Source: Saccharomonospora iraqiensis subsp. iraqiensis (GTDB taxonomy: Bacteria; Actinomycetota; Actinomycetes; Mycobacteriales; Pseudonocardiaceae). From it: 64,000 nt of DNA. The stretch's first letter is position 1. Each line of letters begins with the position of its first letter. The notes beneath the pieces are model-generated. The model had not been told where the DNA came from, searched no databases, and saw nothing but the letters and a program-made list of their open reading frames with translations. Positions 8,251 to 17,925 of this stretch are shown piece after piece. A program made the position numbers and the translations under genes. The stretch is taken from positions 72,475 through 136,474 of the forward strand of contig NZ_KE387086.1 of assembly GCF_000430445.1 (NCBI RefSeq). The letters are read 5' to 3'.

Positions 8251-9831
8251 CTAGAGGTGCGTGACCCGGGAGAGCCCGTCGACACGACCGGCCACCGGGC
8301 CGTCGTGCTCGAGCACCGCAGCCACCCGCTCGCGGACATCGGCCGTGTCCAGCCCCCGCACGGTGAGCGTCGTGCGGCGGCGCAGCACGTCGTCGATCGT
8401 ACAGGCCCACTCGCGCTCCATGGCATACACGACCTGCGCCCAGATGTCGGGGCCGTCCGGATGCACCCGCTCCAGCAGCGCCGGCTCGTCCAGGCCGAGG
8501 GCCAGCACCTCGTGGCTCACCGAGCCGTAGTGGCGGGCCAGGTGCGCGGTGACGTCGTGGGGCAGCTCGGGCGCCGCGTTGCCGAGCACGTACTCGACGG
8601 CGTCCGGACTGGCCGCGCCGGGCAGCGGGGCGATGCCGGTGTCGGGTCGTGCCTGCGGGAGCGCCGTGGACAGGTGCGCCAGGACCTTGCGTCCGATGTC
8701 GCGGAACGTCGTCCACTTCCCGCCCGCGATGCTGACCATGCCGCCACGGCCGACGCTGACGACGGTTTCCCGCTTGGCGTGTTGGGTGTCGCCGTCGCCA
8801 CCCGGGAGCACCCGCAGACCGGAGAACGAGTAGACCACGTCGCTGCGGCGGAGGTGTTCCTGCCCGATCGACAGCCCCGCCTCGCCGAGGATCTGGTCGA
8901 CGTCGGCGTCCGAGGGCCGCAGCGCCGCCGGGTCGCCCGTGTACTCCTCGTCGGTGGTGCCCACCAGCAGCTGGTCCTCCCACGGGATCGCGAACGACAC
9001 CCGGCCGCCGTCGAGCGGGGTGGTCACGGCCGCGTCCCACCGGTCGTGCCTACGCAGGACGAGGTGCGTGCCCTTCGACAGGCGCGTGCTGGGCCGCGCA
9101 GCGGGGTCCTCCATGCGCCGCAGGTGGTCGACCCACGGGCCCGCGGCGTTCACGACCACCGCGGCGTCGATCCCGAACTCCGTGCCGTCCGTGCCGTCCC
9201 GGACATCCACACCGGACACGGCACCGTGGACGGTGCGTAGGCCGAGCACCTCGGCGTGATTGAGCAGCACGGCGCCGGATTCGGCGGCGGCCCGCGCGGT
9301 GGTGACCGCGAGCCTCGCGTCGTTCATCTGGTGGTCGTGATACAGCCCGCACGCCGAGAGACTCCCGGCCCGCAGCGCCGGAACGTACTCGCGTGCGCGT
9401 CCCGGCGGGAGCAGCCTGCCGACACCGTCGGCGAACCCGGACAGGGCGGTGTAGGCGAGCATGCCCGCGCCGATGGTCGCGGGTCCGTGCGGGCCGCCGC
9501 GACGCAACGCCACCAGGAAGGGCAGCGGCCGCACGTGGTGCGGTGCGACAGTCGTGCCGAGCGCCCGCCGCTCCCGGTGGTTCTCGCGGACCAGCCTGAT
9601 GTTGCCCCTCGCCAGGTAGCGCAGCCCGCCGTGCACGAGCTTGGACGACGCGCTCGACGTGGCCGAGGCGAAGTCGCCCTTGTCGACCACCGCGACGCGC
9701 AGCCCCGCCCTGGCCGCCTCCCACGCGGTGGAAAGGCCGACGATTCCGCCACCGACGACCAGCACGTCGAAGCGGCCGGTGGTGAGCCGGGCCCGCGTGC
9801 GGGCCCGCTGCTCGCTGAGTTGTTCGCGCAC
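8251..9831 (-). CDS. glpD: Glycerol-3-phosphate dehydrogenase (FAD-dependent)
   Basis: A 526-residue membrane-associated flavoenzyme that oxidises glycerol-3-phosphate to dihydroxyacetone phosphate and passes electrons to the respiratory chain. The FAD dinucleotide-binding motif VVGGGIVGLS lies about residues 20-30, followed by ATSSASSKLVHGGLRYLARG, a GlpD hallmark. DLLVGTTDEEY-type and GGKWTTFR motifs are present, and the C-terminal domain is complete. I chose the GTG at 9831: GAAGGA lies eight bases upstream, and the longer frame adds residues foreign to the family. It is the last gene of glpF-glpK-glpD, 22 bases after glpK. Confidence 0.95.
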   Translation of the reverse strand: MREQLSEQRARTRARLTTGRFDVLVVGGGIVGLSTAWEAARAGLRVAVVDKGDFASATSSASSKLVHGGLRYLARGNIRLVRENHRERRALGTTVAPHHVRPLPFLVALRRGGPHGPATIGAGMLAYTALSGFADGVGRLLPPGRAREYVPALRAGSLSACGLYHDHQMNDARLAVTTARAAAESGAVLLNHAEVLGLRTVHGAVSGVDVRDGTDGTEFGIDAAVVVNAAGPWVDHLRRMEDPAARPSTRLSKGTHLVLRRHDRWDAAVTTPLDGGRVSFAIPWEDQLLVGTTDEEYTGDPAALRPSDADVDQILGEAGLSIGQEHLRRSDVVYSFSGLRVLPGGDGDTQHAKRETVVSVGRGGMVSIAGGKWTTFRDIGRKVLAHLSTALPQARPDTGIAPLPGAASPDAVEYVLGNAAPELPHDVTAHLARHYGSVSHEVLALGLDEPALLERVHPDGPDIWAQVVYAMEREWACTIDDVLRRRTTLTVRGLDTADVRERVAAVLEHDGPVAGRVDGLSRVTHL

Positions 9832-9853
9832 AGTTACGTTCCTTCGCTTTCGC

Positions 9854-11371
9854 TCAGTCGACGTCGATCCAGCCGACGGTCCGGGACACCGCCTTCTGCC
9901 ACCCCGCGTACCCGGTGGCACGCTGCTCGTCCGTCCAGCCCGGTTCCCACCGCCGGTCCTCCTGCCAGTTCCGTTCCAGCTCGTCGGTGGAGTTCCAGAA
10001 CCCGACCGACAGGCCGGCGGCGTAGGCAGCGCCCAGCGCCGTGGTTTCGGCGACCACCGGACGCGACACCGGGACGCCGAGGATGTCGGCCTGCAGCTGC
10101 ATGCACAGCCGGTTGCCGGTGACCCCGCCGTCGACGCGCAGCACCCCGAGCTCCACGCCCGAGTCGGCCGTCATGGCCTCGACCACGTCCCTCGTCTGGT
10201 AGCAGATCGCCTCCAGGGTCGCCCGCGCGACGTGGGCGTTGGTGCTGTACCGGGACAGGCCGAGCAGGGCTCCCCGCGCGTCGGACCGCCAGTACGGGGC
10301 GAACAGCCCGGAGAACGCCGGGACGAAGTAGACCCCGCCGTTGTCGGACACCTGGCCCGCCAGCGACTCGCTCTGCGCGGCGCCGCCGATGATGCCCAGC
10401 TGGTCGCGCAGCCACTGCACGGCCGAGCCGGTCACCGCGATGGACCCTTCCAGCGCGTACACGGGCTTCGCGTCACCGAACTGGTAGGCGAGCGTGGTGA
10501 GCAGCCCGTGCTCGGAACGGACGGGCTCGTGCCCGGTGTTGAGCAGCAGGAAGTTCCCGGTGCCGTAGGTGTTCTTGGCCTCGCCGGGACGGAAGCACAG
10601 CTGGCCGACGGTGGCGGCCTGCTGATCGCCCAGCACGCCCGCCAGCTTCACCTCGCCCCGGAACGGGCCGTCGGCCCGGGTGACCCCGTGAAGCGCGGGA
10701 TCCCCCGACGGCCGGATCCGCGGCAGCATCCGCCTCGGGATGTCGAAGAACGACAGCAGTTCGTCGTCCCAGTCCAGGGTCTCGAGGTCCATCAGCATGG
10801 TGCGGCACGCGTTGGTGACGTCGGTGACGTGCACCCCGCCGTCGACGCCGCCGGTCAGGTGCCACAGCAGCCAGGTGTCCATGGTGCCGAACACCGCGTC
10901 GCCCGCCTCGGCCGCGGCACGGACGCCGTCGACGTTGTCGAGGATCCACTGCAGCTTGCCCGCGGAGAAGTACGTCGCCGGAGGCAGACCCGCCTTGCGG
11001 CGGATGACGTCACCACGGCCGTCCGCGTCCAGCGCGGCGGCGATCCGGTCGGTCCGGGTGTCCTGCCAGACGAGGGCGTTGCCGTACGGGCGGCCGGTGT
11101 GCCGGTTCCACACGACGGTGGTCTCCCGCTGGTTGGTGATGCCCACCGCGGCCAGGTCGGCGGCCCGCAGGCCCGTCTTCGTGAGCGCGGTCTCGATCAC
11201 CGCGCGGGTGCGTTCCCAGACCTCGGTCGGGTTGTGCTCGACCCAGCCGGGCCGCGGCATGATCTGCTCGTGTTCGAGCTGATGGCACGCGACCTCGTTG
11301 CCGTCGTGGTCGAACACCATGAACCGGGTGCTGGTCGTGCCCTGGTCGATCGCGCCGATGTAGCTGCACAT
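9854..11371 (-). CDS. glpK: Glycerol kinase (first copy)
   Basis: A 505-residue FGGY-family kinase that phosphorylates glycerol to glycerol-3-phosphate. The N-terminal ATP-binding signature [38 protein letters not shown] and the C-terminal VDGGVTGN are all present, and the length is standard. I prefer the ATG at 11371, which has AGGAAGG nine bases upstream; a GTG nine bases earlier would abut the ribosome-binding site. It lies 18 bases after glpF in the same operon. A second, divergent glycerol kinase is at 13207-14733. Confidence 0.96.
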   Translation of the reverse strand: MCSYIGAIDQGTTSTRFMVFDHDGNEVACHQLEHEQIMPRPGWVEHNPTEVWERTRAVIETALTKTGLRAADLAAVGITNQRETTVVWNRHTGRPYGNALVWQDTRTDRIAAALDADGRGDVIRRKAGLPPATYFSAGKLQWILDNVDGVRAAAEAGDAVFGTMDTWLLWHLTGGVDGGVHVTDVTNACRTMLMDLETLDWDDELLSFFDIPRRMLPRIRPSGDPALHGVTRADGPFRGEVKLAGVLGDQQAATVGQLCFRPGEAKNTYGTGNFLLLNTGHEPVRSEHGLLTTLAYQFGDAKPVYALEGSIAVTGSAVQWLRDQLGIIGGAAQSESLAGQVSDNGGVYFVPAFSGLFAPYWRSDARGALLGLSRYSTNAHVARATLEAICYQTRDVVEAMTADSGVELGVLRVDGGVTGNRLCMQLQADILGVPVSRPVVAETTALGAAYAAGLSVGFWNSTDELERNWQEDRRWEPGWTDEQRATGYAGWQKAVSRTVGWIDVD

Positions 11372-11389
11372 GGTCGTCACCCTTCCTGG

Positions 11390-12208
11390 TCAGACCCGGG
11401 CCGCGACGGCGTCGGGAACGGGGGCCGGCCCGGGTTCCGCCGGGGGCAGGAACCGGCCGATGAGCAGCCGGTAGAGCCCGGCGCCGAGCACGCCACCGAT
11501 GAGCGGGCCGACGAGGGGCACCCAGAAGTACAGGTGGCCGTGCTGGTCCAGCCACGCGGTGTCGTAGCCGGTGAGGAACGAGGCGAGGCGGGGACCGAAG
11601 TCGCGGGCGGGGTTGATCGCGTACCCGGCGTTGGTGCCCCAGGCCATGCCGATACCGACGACACAACCGCCCACGAGCAGCGGTGTCATCCACGGCGGCG
11701 GGGTCACGTTGCGCGCGTGGGTGATGGCGCACACGACGAACAGCAGGATCGCGGTGCCGAGGATCTGGTCACGCAGGGCGCCGAGATCGCCCACCGGCAG
11801 CTCCCCGTTGCCCGGCAACGTGGAGAACACGCCCTGCGTCTCGATCGTGTGCCCGGGGTCGGCCGCGGCGAGGACCTCCGAGTAGTTCCACCGCACCAGC
11901 AACGCGCCCACGAACGCGCCCGCGGTCTGCGCGAGCGCGTAGGGCAGGACCTTGCGCCAGGGGAACTCGCGGAACACCGCCAGCGCCACGGTGACGGCGG
12001 GGTTGATGTGGCCGCCGCTGATCCGCACGGACACGAGCACGCCGAGAACCACGCCCAGCCCCCAGGCCCAGGCGATACTGTCGTGGTCACCGATCCCCGC
12101 CGCGGCCACCTGCGCCACGACCCCGGCCCCGAACAGGATCAGGATCATGGTTCCGGCGAACTCGGCCGCGAGTTCACCGGCGAGCCCGCGTGCCTTGAGA
12201 CGCTCCAT
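11390..12208 (-). CDS. glpF: Glycerol uptake facilitator (aquaglyceroporin)
   Basis: A 272-residue six-helix MIP channel for glycerol entry. Both half-helix signatures are visible: GGHINPAVTVAL in the first repeat and GYAINPARDFGPRL in the second. The Asp after NPAR is the mark of glycerol-permeable rather than water-only members. ATG at 12208 is preceded by GGAGGTG. It is the first gene of the operon and faces the divergent IclR regulator across 222 bp that contain two matching operator-like sites. Confidence 0.96.
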   Translation of the reverse strand: MERLKARGLAGELAAEFAGTMILILFGAGVVAQVAAAGIGDHDSIAWAWGLGVVLGVLVSVRISGGHINPAVTVALAVFREFPWRKVLPYALAQTAGAFVGALLVRWNYSEVLAAADPGHTIETQGVFSTLPGNGELPVGDLGALRDQILGTAILLFVVCAITHARNVTPPPWMTPLLVGGCVVGIGMAWGTNAGYAINPARDFGPRLASFLTGYDTAWLDQHGHLYFWVPLVGPLIGGVLGAGLYRLLIGRFLPPAEPGPAPVPDAVAARV

Positions 12209-12295
12209 TGCCACCTCCGGAAAATCCGTCGTCCCGCGCCGTCGCGGAACAGCGGTGACGCTAGGAACCGCATCCGGGACCGACAACGCCGACCA

Positions 12296-12386
12296 TTCGA
12301 CATGGCCGAACGGCATGCCTTCGCCGGGTGTGGTCCGCGGCGGGACGCGCAGGCAGGCGCGGTTCGGGCCGTTCGACAATGCCGAA
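12296..12386. promoter_or_regulatory. Two operator-like sites between glpF and the IclR gene
   Basis: TTCGACATGGCCGAA at 12296-12310 and TTCGACAATGCCGAA at 12372-12386 match at 13 of 15 positions. Each has the TTCG...CGAA dyad. Their starts are 76 bp apart, close to seven helical turns, in the divergent glpF/IclR promoter region. They are good candidates for binding by the adjacent IclR protein, with looping possible. No expression data are available here. Confidence 0.55.
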
Positions 12387-12430
12387 TATCCGGAGTTCCG
12401 AGGAAGGTTCCGACCCTCTAGAGTTCCCCC

Positions 12431-13198
12431 ATGCCCGGGTCCATCCAGTCGATCGAGCGCGCCGCCGCGGTCCTGCGGTTGCTGGCACGCGGCTCCGCCC
12501 GGATCGCGCTCGCCGACATCGCGACCGGTCTCGGGCTGGCGAAGGCCACGGCCCACGGCCTCCTGCGCACGCTGCAGGGCGTGGGTTTCGTCGAGCAGGA
12601 CCCCACCACCGGTAAGTACCAGCTCGCGGAAGCCATGCGCGGCCTCGGCCCCGGTTACCTCGACGCGAACGAGCTGCGCTCACGGGCCAGCAACTGGGCC
12701 GACGCGCTGGCCGCCTCCAGCGGTGAGGCGGTCCGCCTCGGCGTTCCCGACGAGGACGCCACCGTGCTGGTGGTGCACCATGTTTTCCGCCCCGACGACA
12801 CGCAGCAGTCGCTCGAGGTGGGTGCGCACCAGCCGATGCACGCCACGGCGCTGGGCAAGGTGCTGCTCGCCTTCGACGCGGACCTGGCCTCCGCCGTGCT
12901 GGCCGGCACACCCGAGGCCTATACCCGGCGGACACTCACCACCGCGCAGGCGCTGGCGCCCGAACTGGCCGGGGTCCGGCGGTCGGGGTGGGCCGCCGAG
13001 GCGGAGGAGTTCGTGCCGGGTGAGGCCGGGCTCGCCGCGCCGGTCCGGTCGTTCGGCGGTCTCGTGGTCGGTGCGATCAGCGTCGCGGGGGCCGTCGACC
13101 GGATCTGCGACACCCGGCGGCGTCCCCGGGACCGACTGGTGCGCACGCTGCGGGAGGCGGCGCTCGCCGTGAGCCGCGACCTCGAGACCGACCGCTAG
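12431..13198 (+). CDS. IclR-family transcriptional regulator (glycerol regulon)
   Basis: A 255-residue regulator. The N-terminal winged HTH spans about residues 5-65 ([37 protein letters not shown]), and the C-terminal IclR effector domain runs about 80-245 ([33 protein letters not shown]). Its position between divergent glp genes matches GylR-type glycerol regulators in actinomycetes, so glycerol or glycerol-3-phosphate as effector is a reasonable inference. Its TAG lies inside the AGGAG of the second glycerol kinase gene eight bases on, so the two form an operon. Confidence 0.92.
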   Translation: MPGSIQSIERAAAVLRLLARGSARIALADIATGLGLAKATAHGLLRTLQGVGFVEQDPTTGKYQLAEAMRGLGPGYLDANELRSRASNWADALAASSGEAVRLGVPDEDATVLVVHHVFRPDDTQQSLEVGAHQPMHATALGKVLLAFDADLASAVLAGTPEAYTRRTLTTAQALAPELAGVRRSGWAAEAEEFVPGEAGLAAPVRSFGGLVVGAISVAGAVDRICDTRRRPRDRLVRTLREAALAVSRDLETDR

Positions 13199-13206
13199 GA
13201 GTACCG

Positions 13207-14733
13207 ATGCCCGCCCAGTACGTGATGGCGATCGACCAGGGCACCACGTCCACCCGGTGCCTGGTGTTCGACCAGCGGGCCAGACTGGTGGCCGTGGTGC
13301 AGCGCGAGCACCGCCAGTACTATCCGAAGCCCGGCTGGGTGGAGCACGACCCCACCGAGATCTGGCGCAACGTGGACCGCATCGTGCCGCAGGCACTGCG
13401 CGAGGCCGGTGTCACCGCCGAGCAGGTCGCCGGGCTCGGCATCGCGAACCAGCGGGAGACCACGGTGCTGTGGGATCGCCACACCGGCGCTCCCGTCGGT
13501 CACGCACTGGTGTGGCAGGACACCAGGACCGACGACCTCGTACGGGAACTGGGCCGGCGCCCCGACGCCGACCAGGTGCGGAGCAGGAGCGGCCTGCCGC
13601 TGGCGACCTACTTCTCGGCCCCGCGCATCCGCTGGCTGCTGGACCACACGCCGGGGCTGCGTGAGCGGGCCGAACGCGGCGACGTCCTGTTCGGCACGAT
13701 GGAGAGCTGGCTGATCTGGAACCTCACCGGCGGCCCCGACGGCGGCACCCACATCACCGACGTCACCAACGCCAGCAGGACCCTGCTGATGAACCTGTCC
13801 ACCCTGGACTGGGACGACGGGTTGCTGGCGTTCTTCGGGATACCGCGGGCCATGCTGCCCGAGATCCGGCCCTCGGCCGGGATCCACGGCACCACCCGCA
13901 GAGTCGTTCCGGGACTGCGGATCGCCGCCGCGCTCGGCGACCAGCAGGCGGCGCTGCTCGGCCAGACCTGCTTCGATCGCGGCGAGGCCAAGTGCACCTA
14001 CGGCACCGGCGGCTTCCTGCTCATGAACACCGGGACCGAACCGGTCACCTCGGCGCACGGCCTGCTCAGCACCGTGGCCTTCCAGTTCGGCTCCGAGCCG
14101 GCGCACTACGCGCTCGAGGGATCCATCGCGGTCACCGGGTCCCTGGTGCAGTGGTTCCGGGACGCGCTCGGGCTGATCCGGACGGCGCCGGAGATCGAGA
14201 CCCTCGCACGCACCGTCGACGACAACGGCGGGTGCTACATCGTGCCCGCGTTCGCGGGCCTGTTCGCCCCGCACTGGCGCAGCGAGGCGCGGGGCATCGT
14301 GGTCGGACTGACCTCGTATGCGGGTAAGGGGCACCTCGCCAGGGCCGTGCTGGAGGCGACGGCGTGGCAGACCCGCGAGGTCGTCGACGCGATGAACGCC
14401 GACGCCGGGCTGACCGCCACAGCGCTCAAGGTGGACGGCGGCATGACCGCCGATCACCTCCTCATGCAGCTCATCGCCGACGTACTGGGCGCGCCGGTGA
14501 TGCGGCCCATGCACGCCGAAACCGTCTCGGTGGGCGCGGCATACGCGGCCGGCCTCACCGTCGGCCTGTGGCCCGACCTGCAGGGGTTGCGGCGCAACTG
14601 GCACCGGGCCGCCCAGTGGCTGCCGCAGATGGCGGCGTCGCAGCGCGAGGCCGAGTACGCGAACTGGCAACACGCCGTGCGGCTCAGCATCGAATGGGGC
14701 AACCGTGGGACCGCGCCGGGTGAGCAGACCTAG
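13207..14733 (+). CDS. glpK: Glycerol kinase (second copy)
   Basis: A 508-residue FGGY kinase with the full set of glycerol kinase signatures ([62 protein letters not shown]). It is clearly homologous to, but diverged from, the copy at 9854-11371. Differences such as CTYGTGG for NTYGTGN suggest separate kinetic or regulatory properties. The ATG at 13207 has AGGAG seven bases upstream. Being cotranscribed with the IclR regulator, it would be the autoregulated kinase, possibly a priming enzyme; that role is inferred. Confidence 0.93.
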   Translation: MPAQYVMAIDQGTTSTRCLVFDQRARLVAVVQREHRQYYPKPGWVEHDPTEIWRNVDRIVPQALREAGVTAEQVAGLGIANQRETTVLWDRHTGAPVGHALVWQDTRTDDLVRELGRRPDADQVRSRSGLPLATYFSAPRIRWLLDHTPGLRERAERGDVLFGTMESWLIWNLTGGPDGGTHITDVTNASRTLLMNLSTLDWDDGLLAFFGIPRAMLPEIRPSAGIHGTTRRVVPGLRIAAALGDQQAALLGQTCFDRGEAKCTYGTGGFLLMNTGTEPVTSAHGLLSTVAFQFGSEPAHYALEGSIAVTGSLVQWFRDALGLIRTAPEIETLARTVDDNGGCYIVPAFAGLFAPHWRSEARGIVVGLTSYAGKGHLARAVLEATAWQTREVVDAMNADAGLTATALKVDGGMTADHLLMQLIADVLGAPVMRPMHAETVSVGAAYAAGLTVGLWPDLQGLRRNWHRAAQWLPQMAASQREAEYANWQHAVRLSIEWGNRGTAPGEQT

Positions 14734-14813
14734 GGAGCCTTGATCCGGTCGATCGCCCCCCAGAAATCACCCGACGACGCCCATGAAGCGTTGGATCGCG
14801 AGCATCTCGGCCT
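14734..14813. repeat. 80-bp imperfect direct repeat, copy A
   Basis: This segment begins directly after the glpK stop and matches 19390-19469 at nearly 90% of positions, starting with the same GGAGCCTTGATC. Read on the minus strand both copies encode the same C-terminal peptide, EMLAIQRFMGVVG, followed by a stop. They are therefore 3' ends of two decayed paralogues, or a duplicated target flanking the cassette between them. Confidence 0.8.
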
Positions 14814-14845
14814 GCCCCCGCGCCACGCCGCTGATACAGCCCAAT

Positions 14846-15481
14846 TCAGCGTAGGCCGGCCGCGAGCCCGTCGAGAACGACGTCGAGCTGCCGTTCGAAC
14901 CTGCGGTCACCGTCGTCGCGGAGGTGCCCCGCGGCTTTGACCAGTTCGGCGCCGTCGCCCAGCCACGCGTCCCGCTCGGTGAGCGAGTAGCGGTTCGGGT
15001 CCGTATCGGTCAACGGGTGCCGTTCCTGTTCCTCGATGACGAAGCCGACCACGAACGCGGTGACCAGGTCGAGGGCGTCGTCCGCCGCGTCGAGCGCGAA
15101 TCCGGCCGCTGTCAAGCGCGCGAGCCAGGGCTCTTTCGCTTTCACCACGTCCGGATCGGAGATCCGCGTGCCGCTGAAGAGGCGCGCCCCGTCCCGGTAA
15201 AGCAAGTACTCCGAGCGCAATACGCGAGCGTAGGCGGCTACGTCGTCACGCCAACTCGCCCCGGGAGGGATCCCGGAGAGCGCGTCGGTGACGCGGCGCA
15301 TGACGAACGTGCTCATCTCGTCGAGCAGTTCCTGCTTGTTACGGACATGCCAGTACAGCGCGGGAGCTGCTACGTCGAGCCGGGAGGCGAGCGCACGGAC
15401 GGTGAGAGCGTCCATGCCCCTGTCGTTCAGCAGTTCGAGCGCCGCCGCCACGATGCGTTCCCGCGTGATTCCCTTCGCCAC
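14846..15481 (-). CDS. TetR-family repressor
   Basis: A 211-residue repressor. The N-terminal HTH covers about residues 4-50 (GITRERIVAAALELLNDRG, VRALASRLDVAAPALYWHVRNKQELLDEM), and a TetR_C-type ligand-binding domain follows. The ALYWHVRNK recognition region is of the true TetR class, often associated with drug efflux. I chose the GTG at 15481, with AAGGTG about eight bases upstream; a GTG nine bases earlier is possible. It is divergent from the oxidoreductase gene, and a near-perfect 14-bp dyad fills the space between them, so it probably represses both directions. Confidence 0.9.
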   Translation of the reverse strand: MAKGITRERIVAAALELLNDRGMDALTVRALASRLDVAAPALYWHVRNKQELLDEMSTFVMRRVTDALSGIPPGASWRDDVAAYARVLRSEYLLYRDGARLFSGTRISDPDVVKAKEPWLARLTAAGFALDAADDALDLVTAFVVGFVIEEQERHPLTDTDPNRYSLTERDAWLGDGAELVKAAGHLRDDGDRRFERQLDVVLDGLAAGLR

Positions 15482-15490
15482 GCTTGACAC

Positions 15491-15542
15491 CTTAACAAAG
15501 TTCAGTGAAGGTGGGAGCCACTCGTAATTGAACTTAGTTAAG
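15491..15542. promoter_or_regulatory. TetR operator-like dyad
   Basis: CTTAACAAAGTTCA at 15491-15504 and TGAACTTAGTTAAG at 15529-15542 are inverted copies with one mismatch in 14, separated by 24 bp. The region is much more AT-rich than its surroundings and lies exactly between the divergent TetR and oxidoreductase starts. The second arm abuts the AGGAG of the oxidoreductase gene. It is a strong candidate binding site for the adjacent repressor. Confidence 0.7.
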
Positions 15543-15551
15543 GAGCCTGTC

Positions 15552-16511
15552 GTGCGTGCTGCAGTCGTCAACACCGCTGGAGAGGCCCCCGTCTGTGCTG
15601 ACTTCCCGAACCCGGAACCGCGGCCGGGCCGGCGGCCGCTGCGACTCGTCGGTGCGGGTCTGCACCACGTCGTCCGGGCACTGGCCTCCGGCCACCACTA
15701 CGGCAGCGAACAGGCCTACCCCCTGATACCGGGTGTGGACGCCGTCGCCCGGAACGACGAGGGACGGTTGGTCTACACCGGTCTCGCCGAATCGCCGTGG
15801 GGCACGATGGCCGAATGGCTGGCCACCCCGTTCGAGGTGGAGCTGCCCGCCGGGACCGATCCGCTCGCGGTCGCCGCCGGCATGAACGCCGCCATGTCGG
15901 GCTGGATGGCGCTGGCCGCTCGGCGCGAGGAGGTGGGCGATCTGGGCACCGTTCTGGTGCTCGGCGCCACCGGCATGTCGGGCGGCTTGGCCGTGCGGGC
16001 GGCGCTGTTCCTCGGCGCGGAACGGGTCATCGCGGCCGGGCGAGACCACGAGACGCTGGAACAGCTGCGTGCCTGCGGCGCTGTCACCGTCGCCCTACCG
16101 GCCGCCGCCCCCGATACCTGGGCGGTCGCCCTCGGCACGGCCGTCGCCGGGGCGCAACCCGCTCTGGTGCTCGACTTCGTGTGGGGGCCCGTCGCCGAGG
16201 CCGCCTTCGCCGCGCTGGGAACGCCGGGCACGGACACCCACAGAGCGGCCATCGACTACGTGCAGATCGGCTCGCTCGCCGGGACCGAGGTGGCGCTGCC
16301 CGCGGCGCTGCTGCGCAGCCGGCGAATCAAGATCAGCGGTAGCGGCGCGGGCTCGGTACCGAAGGCACAGATGATCGCCGAGGTTCCCGAGATCATCGCC
16401 CGGTTCGCCGACGGCACCTTCGACGCGCCCTACACCCTCTACCCGCTCAGCCGCGTCGGCGAGGCCTGGGCGCACCAGGGACGCACCCGCGCTGTCGTCG
16501 TCCCGGACTGA
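15552..16511 (+). CDS. MDR-type (quinone reductase/zinc-independent ADH) oxidoreductase
   Basis: A 319-residue medium-chain dehydrogenase/reductase. The N-terminal GroES-like half (GVDAVARNDEGRLVYTG, PWGTMAEWLA) is followed by a Rossmann half with TVLVLGATGMSGGLAVRAALFLGAERVIAAGR. The structural zinc cysteine cluster is absent, as in quinone-oxidoreductase relatives. I chose GTG at 15552, which has AGGAG seven bases upstream. It is the first gene of the TetR-controlled operon and is followed 34 bases later by a flavin monooxygenase. The substrate is unknown. Confidence 0.85.
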   Translation: MRAAVVNTAGEAPVCADFPNPEPRPGRRPLRLVGAGLHHVVRALASGHHYGSEQAYPLIPGVDAVARNDEGRLVYTGLAESPWGTMAEWLATPFEVELPAGTDPLAVAAGMNAAMSGWMALAARREEVGDLGTVLVLGATGMSGGLAVRAALFLGAERVIAAGRDHETLEQLRACGAVTVALPAAAPDTWAVALGTAVAGAQPALVLDFVWGPVAEAAFAALGTPGTDTHRAAIDYVQIGSLAGTEVALPAALLRSRRIKISGSGAGSVPKAQMIAEVPEIIARFADGTFDAPYTLYPLSRVGEAWAHQGRTRAVVVPD

Positions 16512-16545
16512 CCGGACCGGATACGAGGGGAACAGGGGTGACGTC

Positions 16546-17736
16546 GTGCCGAAGCATGCGTTGGTCGTCGGGCTGGGGATCGCGGGTATGTCAGCGGCGA
16601 TCGGGCTGCGGCAGGCCGGCTGGACGCCGGTGATCGTCGAACGGGCCCCGCAGCGCCGAACGGGTGGATATTTCGTCGGCCTGATGGCGGAGGGAAGACG
16701 GGCGACCGTCGCCCTCGGTATCGCCGATCATCTCCACACCCGCAATCCGCCTGACGGTGGGAAGGCGTGGTCGCTGACCCGGCGTGGGGATCGTGAGCCG
16801 GGCGTGGGATTTCTGCACCAACCGGGCGATCCCGCGGCAGTGGTCCGCGGCGACATCGAGGCCGCTCTCTGGCGGGGCATCAGTGGGGAGGCGACGGGCG
16901 AGCCCGTCGACGTGCGGTTCGCGACGACACCCGTCGAGATCGACGACACCGGCAACGATGTGCGGGTGCTGTTGGAGGACGCCGGTACCGGCGCGCAGTA
17001 CCGCGAAAGCTTCGACCTGGTCGTCGGCGCCGACGGGCTGCGATCGCGCGTGCGCCGCATGGTCTTCGGCCCGCACGAGGATTACATGACGACGTGGGAC
17101 GCGATGATCTGCGTGTTCCAACTCCGGGAACAGGTACCGTCCTTCGCCGCGGCGGACAGCATCATCAGTGCCCGCGCGGGCCGTGCGGTGTGGGTGTTCG
17201 GGTTCGCCGACCGGCCGCCCACCGTCCTGCTGACTTACCGTACCGATGACACGCGGAGGCAACTCACCGGATCCACGATCCAGCGCCTGCGCACGGTGTT
17301 TTCCGGAATGGACGATCCAGCGGTGCGGCACACCCTGGCCGCCCTGGAACAGACACCGGAGTTCCTGTTCGACTCCGTGCATCAAGTCAAGATGCCCCGG
17401 TGGAGCAGCGGAAGAGTCGCCCTGTCGGGCGACGCGGCGTGGTGCCCGAACCTCTACTCGGGGATGGGAGCCACGGCCGCCCTACGCGGTGGCGCCGAGC
17501 TCGGCAGGGCACTGCTGGAGTGCCCGGACGATCCTGACGCCGCCCTGACCGTCTGGGAGTCGCGGTTGCGCCCGTTCATCAGGAAACACCAGCGCAGCGC
17601 ACGACTGAAACAGCAGATGTTCGTGCCGTCGAGCCGCCCGGTCGAGGCGGTTCGTTCGGTGGTCCTGCGCCTTGCGTGCACAGCGCGGGAGCGGAGGTTG
17701 GCGAAAGCTCGTGCCCGGACATCGACAGGGAACTGA
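16546..17736 (+). CDS. FAD-dependent monooxygenase (TetX/PHBH-like)
   Basis: A 396-residue class A flavoprotein hydroxylase. The GLGIAG dinucleotide motif is at residues 9-14, the DG motif is seen as VVGADGLRSRVRR, and the GD motif is RVALSGDAAWCPN. No membrane anchor is evident. Such enzymes hydroxylate aromatic or polyketide compounds, including antibiotics. With a TetR repressor upstream and an MFS exporter downstream, either drug inactivation or tailoring of a small molecule fits. GTG start at 16546, preceded by AGGGG. Confidence 0.88.
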   Translation: MPKHALVVGLGIAGMSAAIGLRQAGWTPVIVERAPQRRTGGYFVGLMAEGRRATVALGIADHLHTRNPPDGGKAWSLTRRGDREPGVGFLHQPGDPAAVVRGDIEAALWRGISGEATGEPVDVRFATTPVEIDDTGNDVRVLLEDAGTGAQYRESFDLVVGADGLRSRVRRMVFGPHEDYMTTWDAMICVFQLREQVPSFAAADSIISARAGRAVWVFGFADRPPTVLLTYRTDDTRRQLTGSTIQRLRTVFSGMDDPAVRHTLAALEQTPEFLFDSVHQVKMPRWSSGRVALSGDAAWCPNLYSGMGATAALRGGAELGRALLECPDDPDAALTVWESRLRPFIRKHQRSARLKQQMFVPSSRPVEAVRSVVLRLACTARERRLAKARARTSTGN

Positions 17737-17925
17737 ACCACGACAACTCCGGACCTCGAAGGGGTGCGGAGCGCGGTCGGGTCGACGAGGACGAATCGCG
17801 CCGTCGGCGACAGCGCGCGCCCACCCGCCACTCGGGCTGTGTGGCGGTGCGGCGATGAACGGGCCGTGCGGCTCCGCCCGGACACGCGGCCTCCATACGA
17901 TTTCAGAAAGGGCCATGAGCGCTCT

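Noticed and set aside
9641..12421. A 926-codon open frame on the plus strand across glpD, glpK and glpF
   Set aside because: Antisense to three well-supported genes; low-complexity Arg/Gly/Val-rich translation and no ribosome-binding site.
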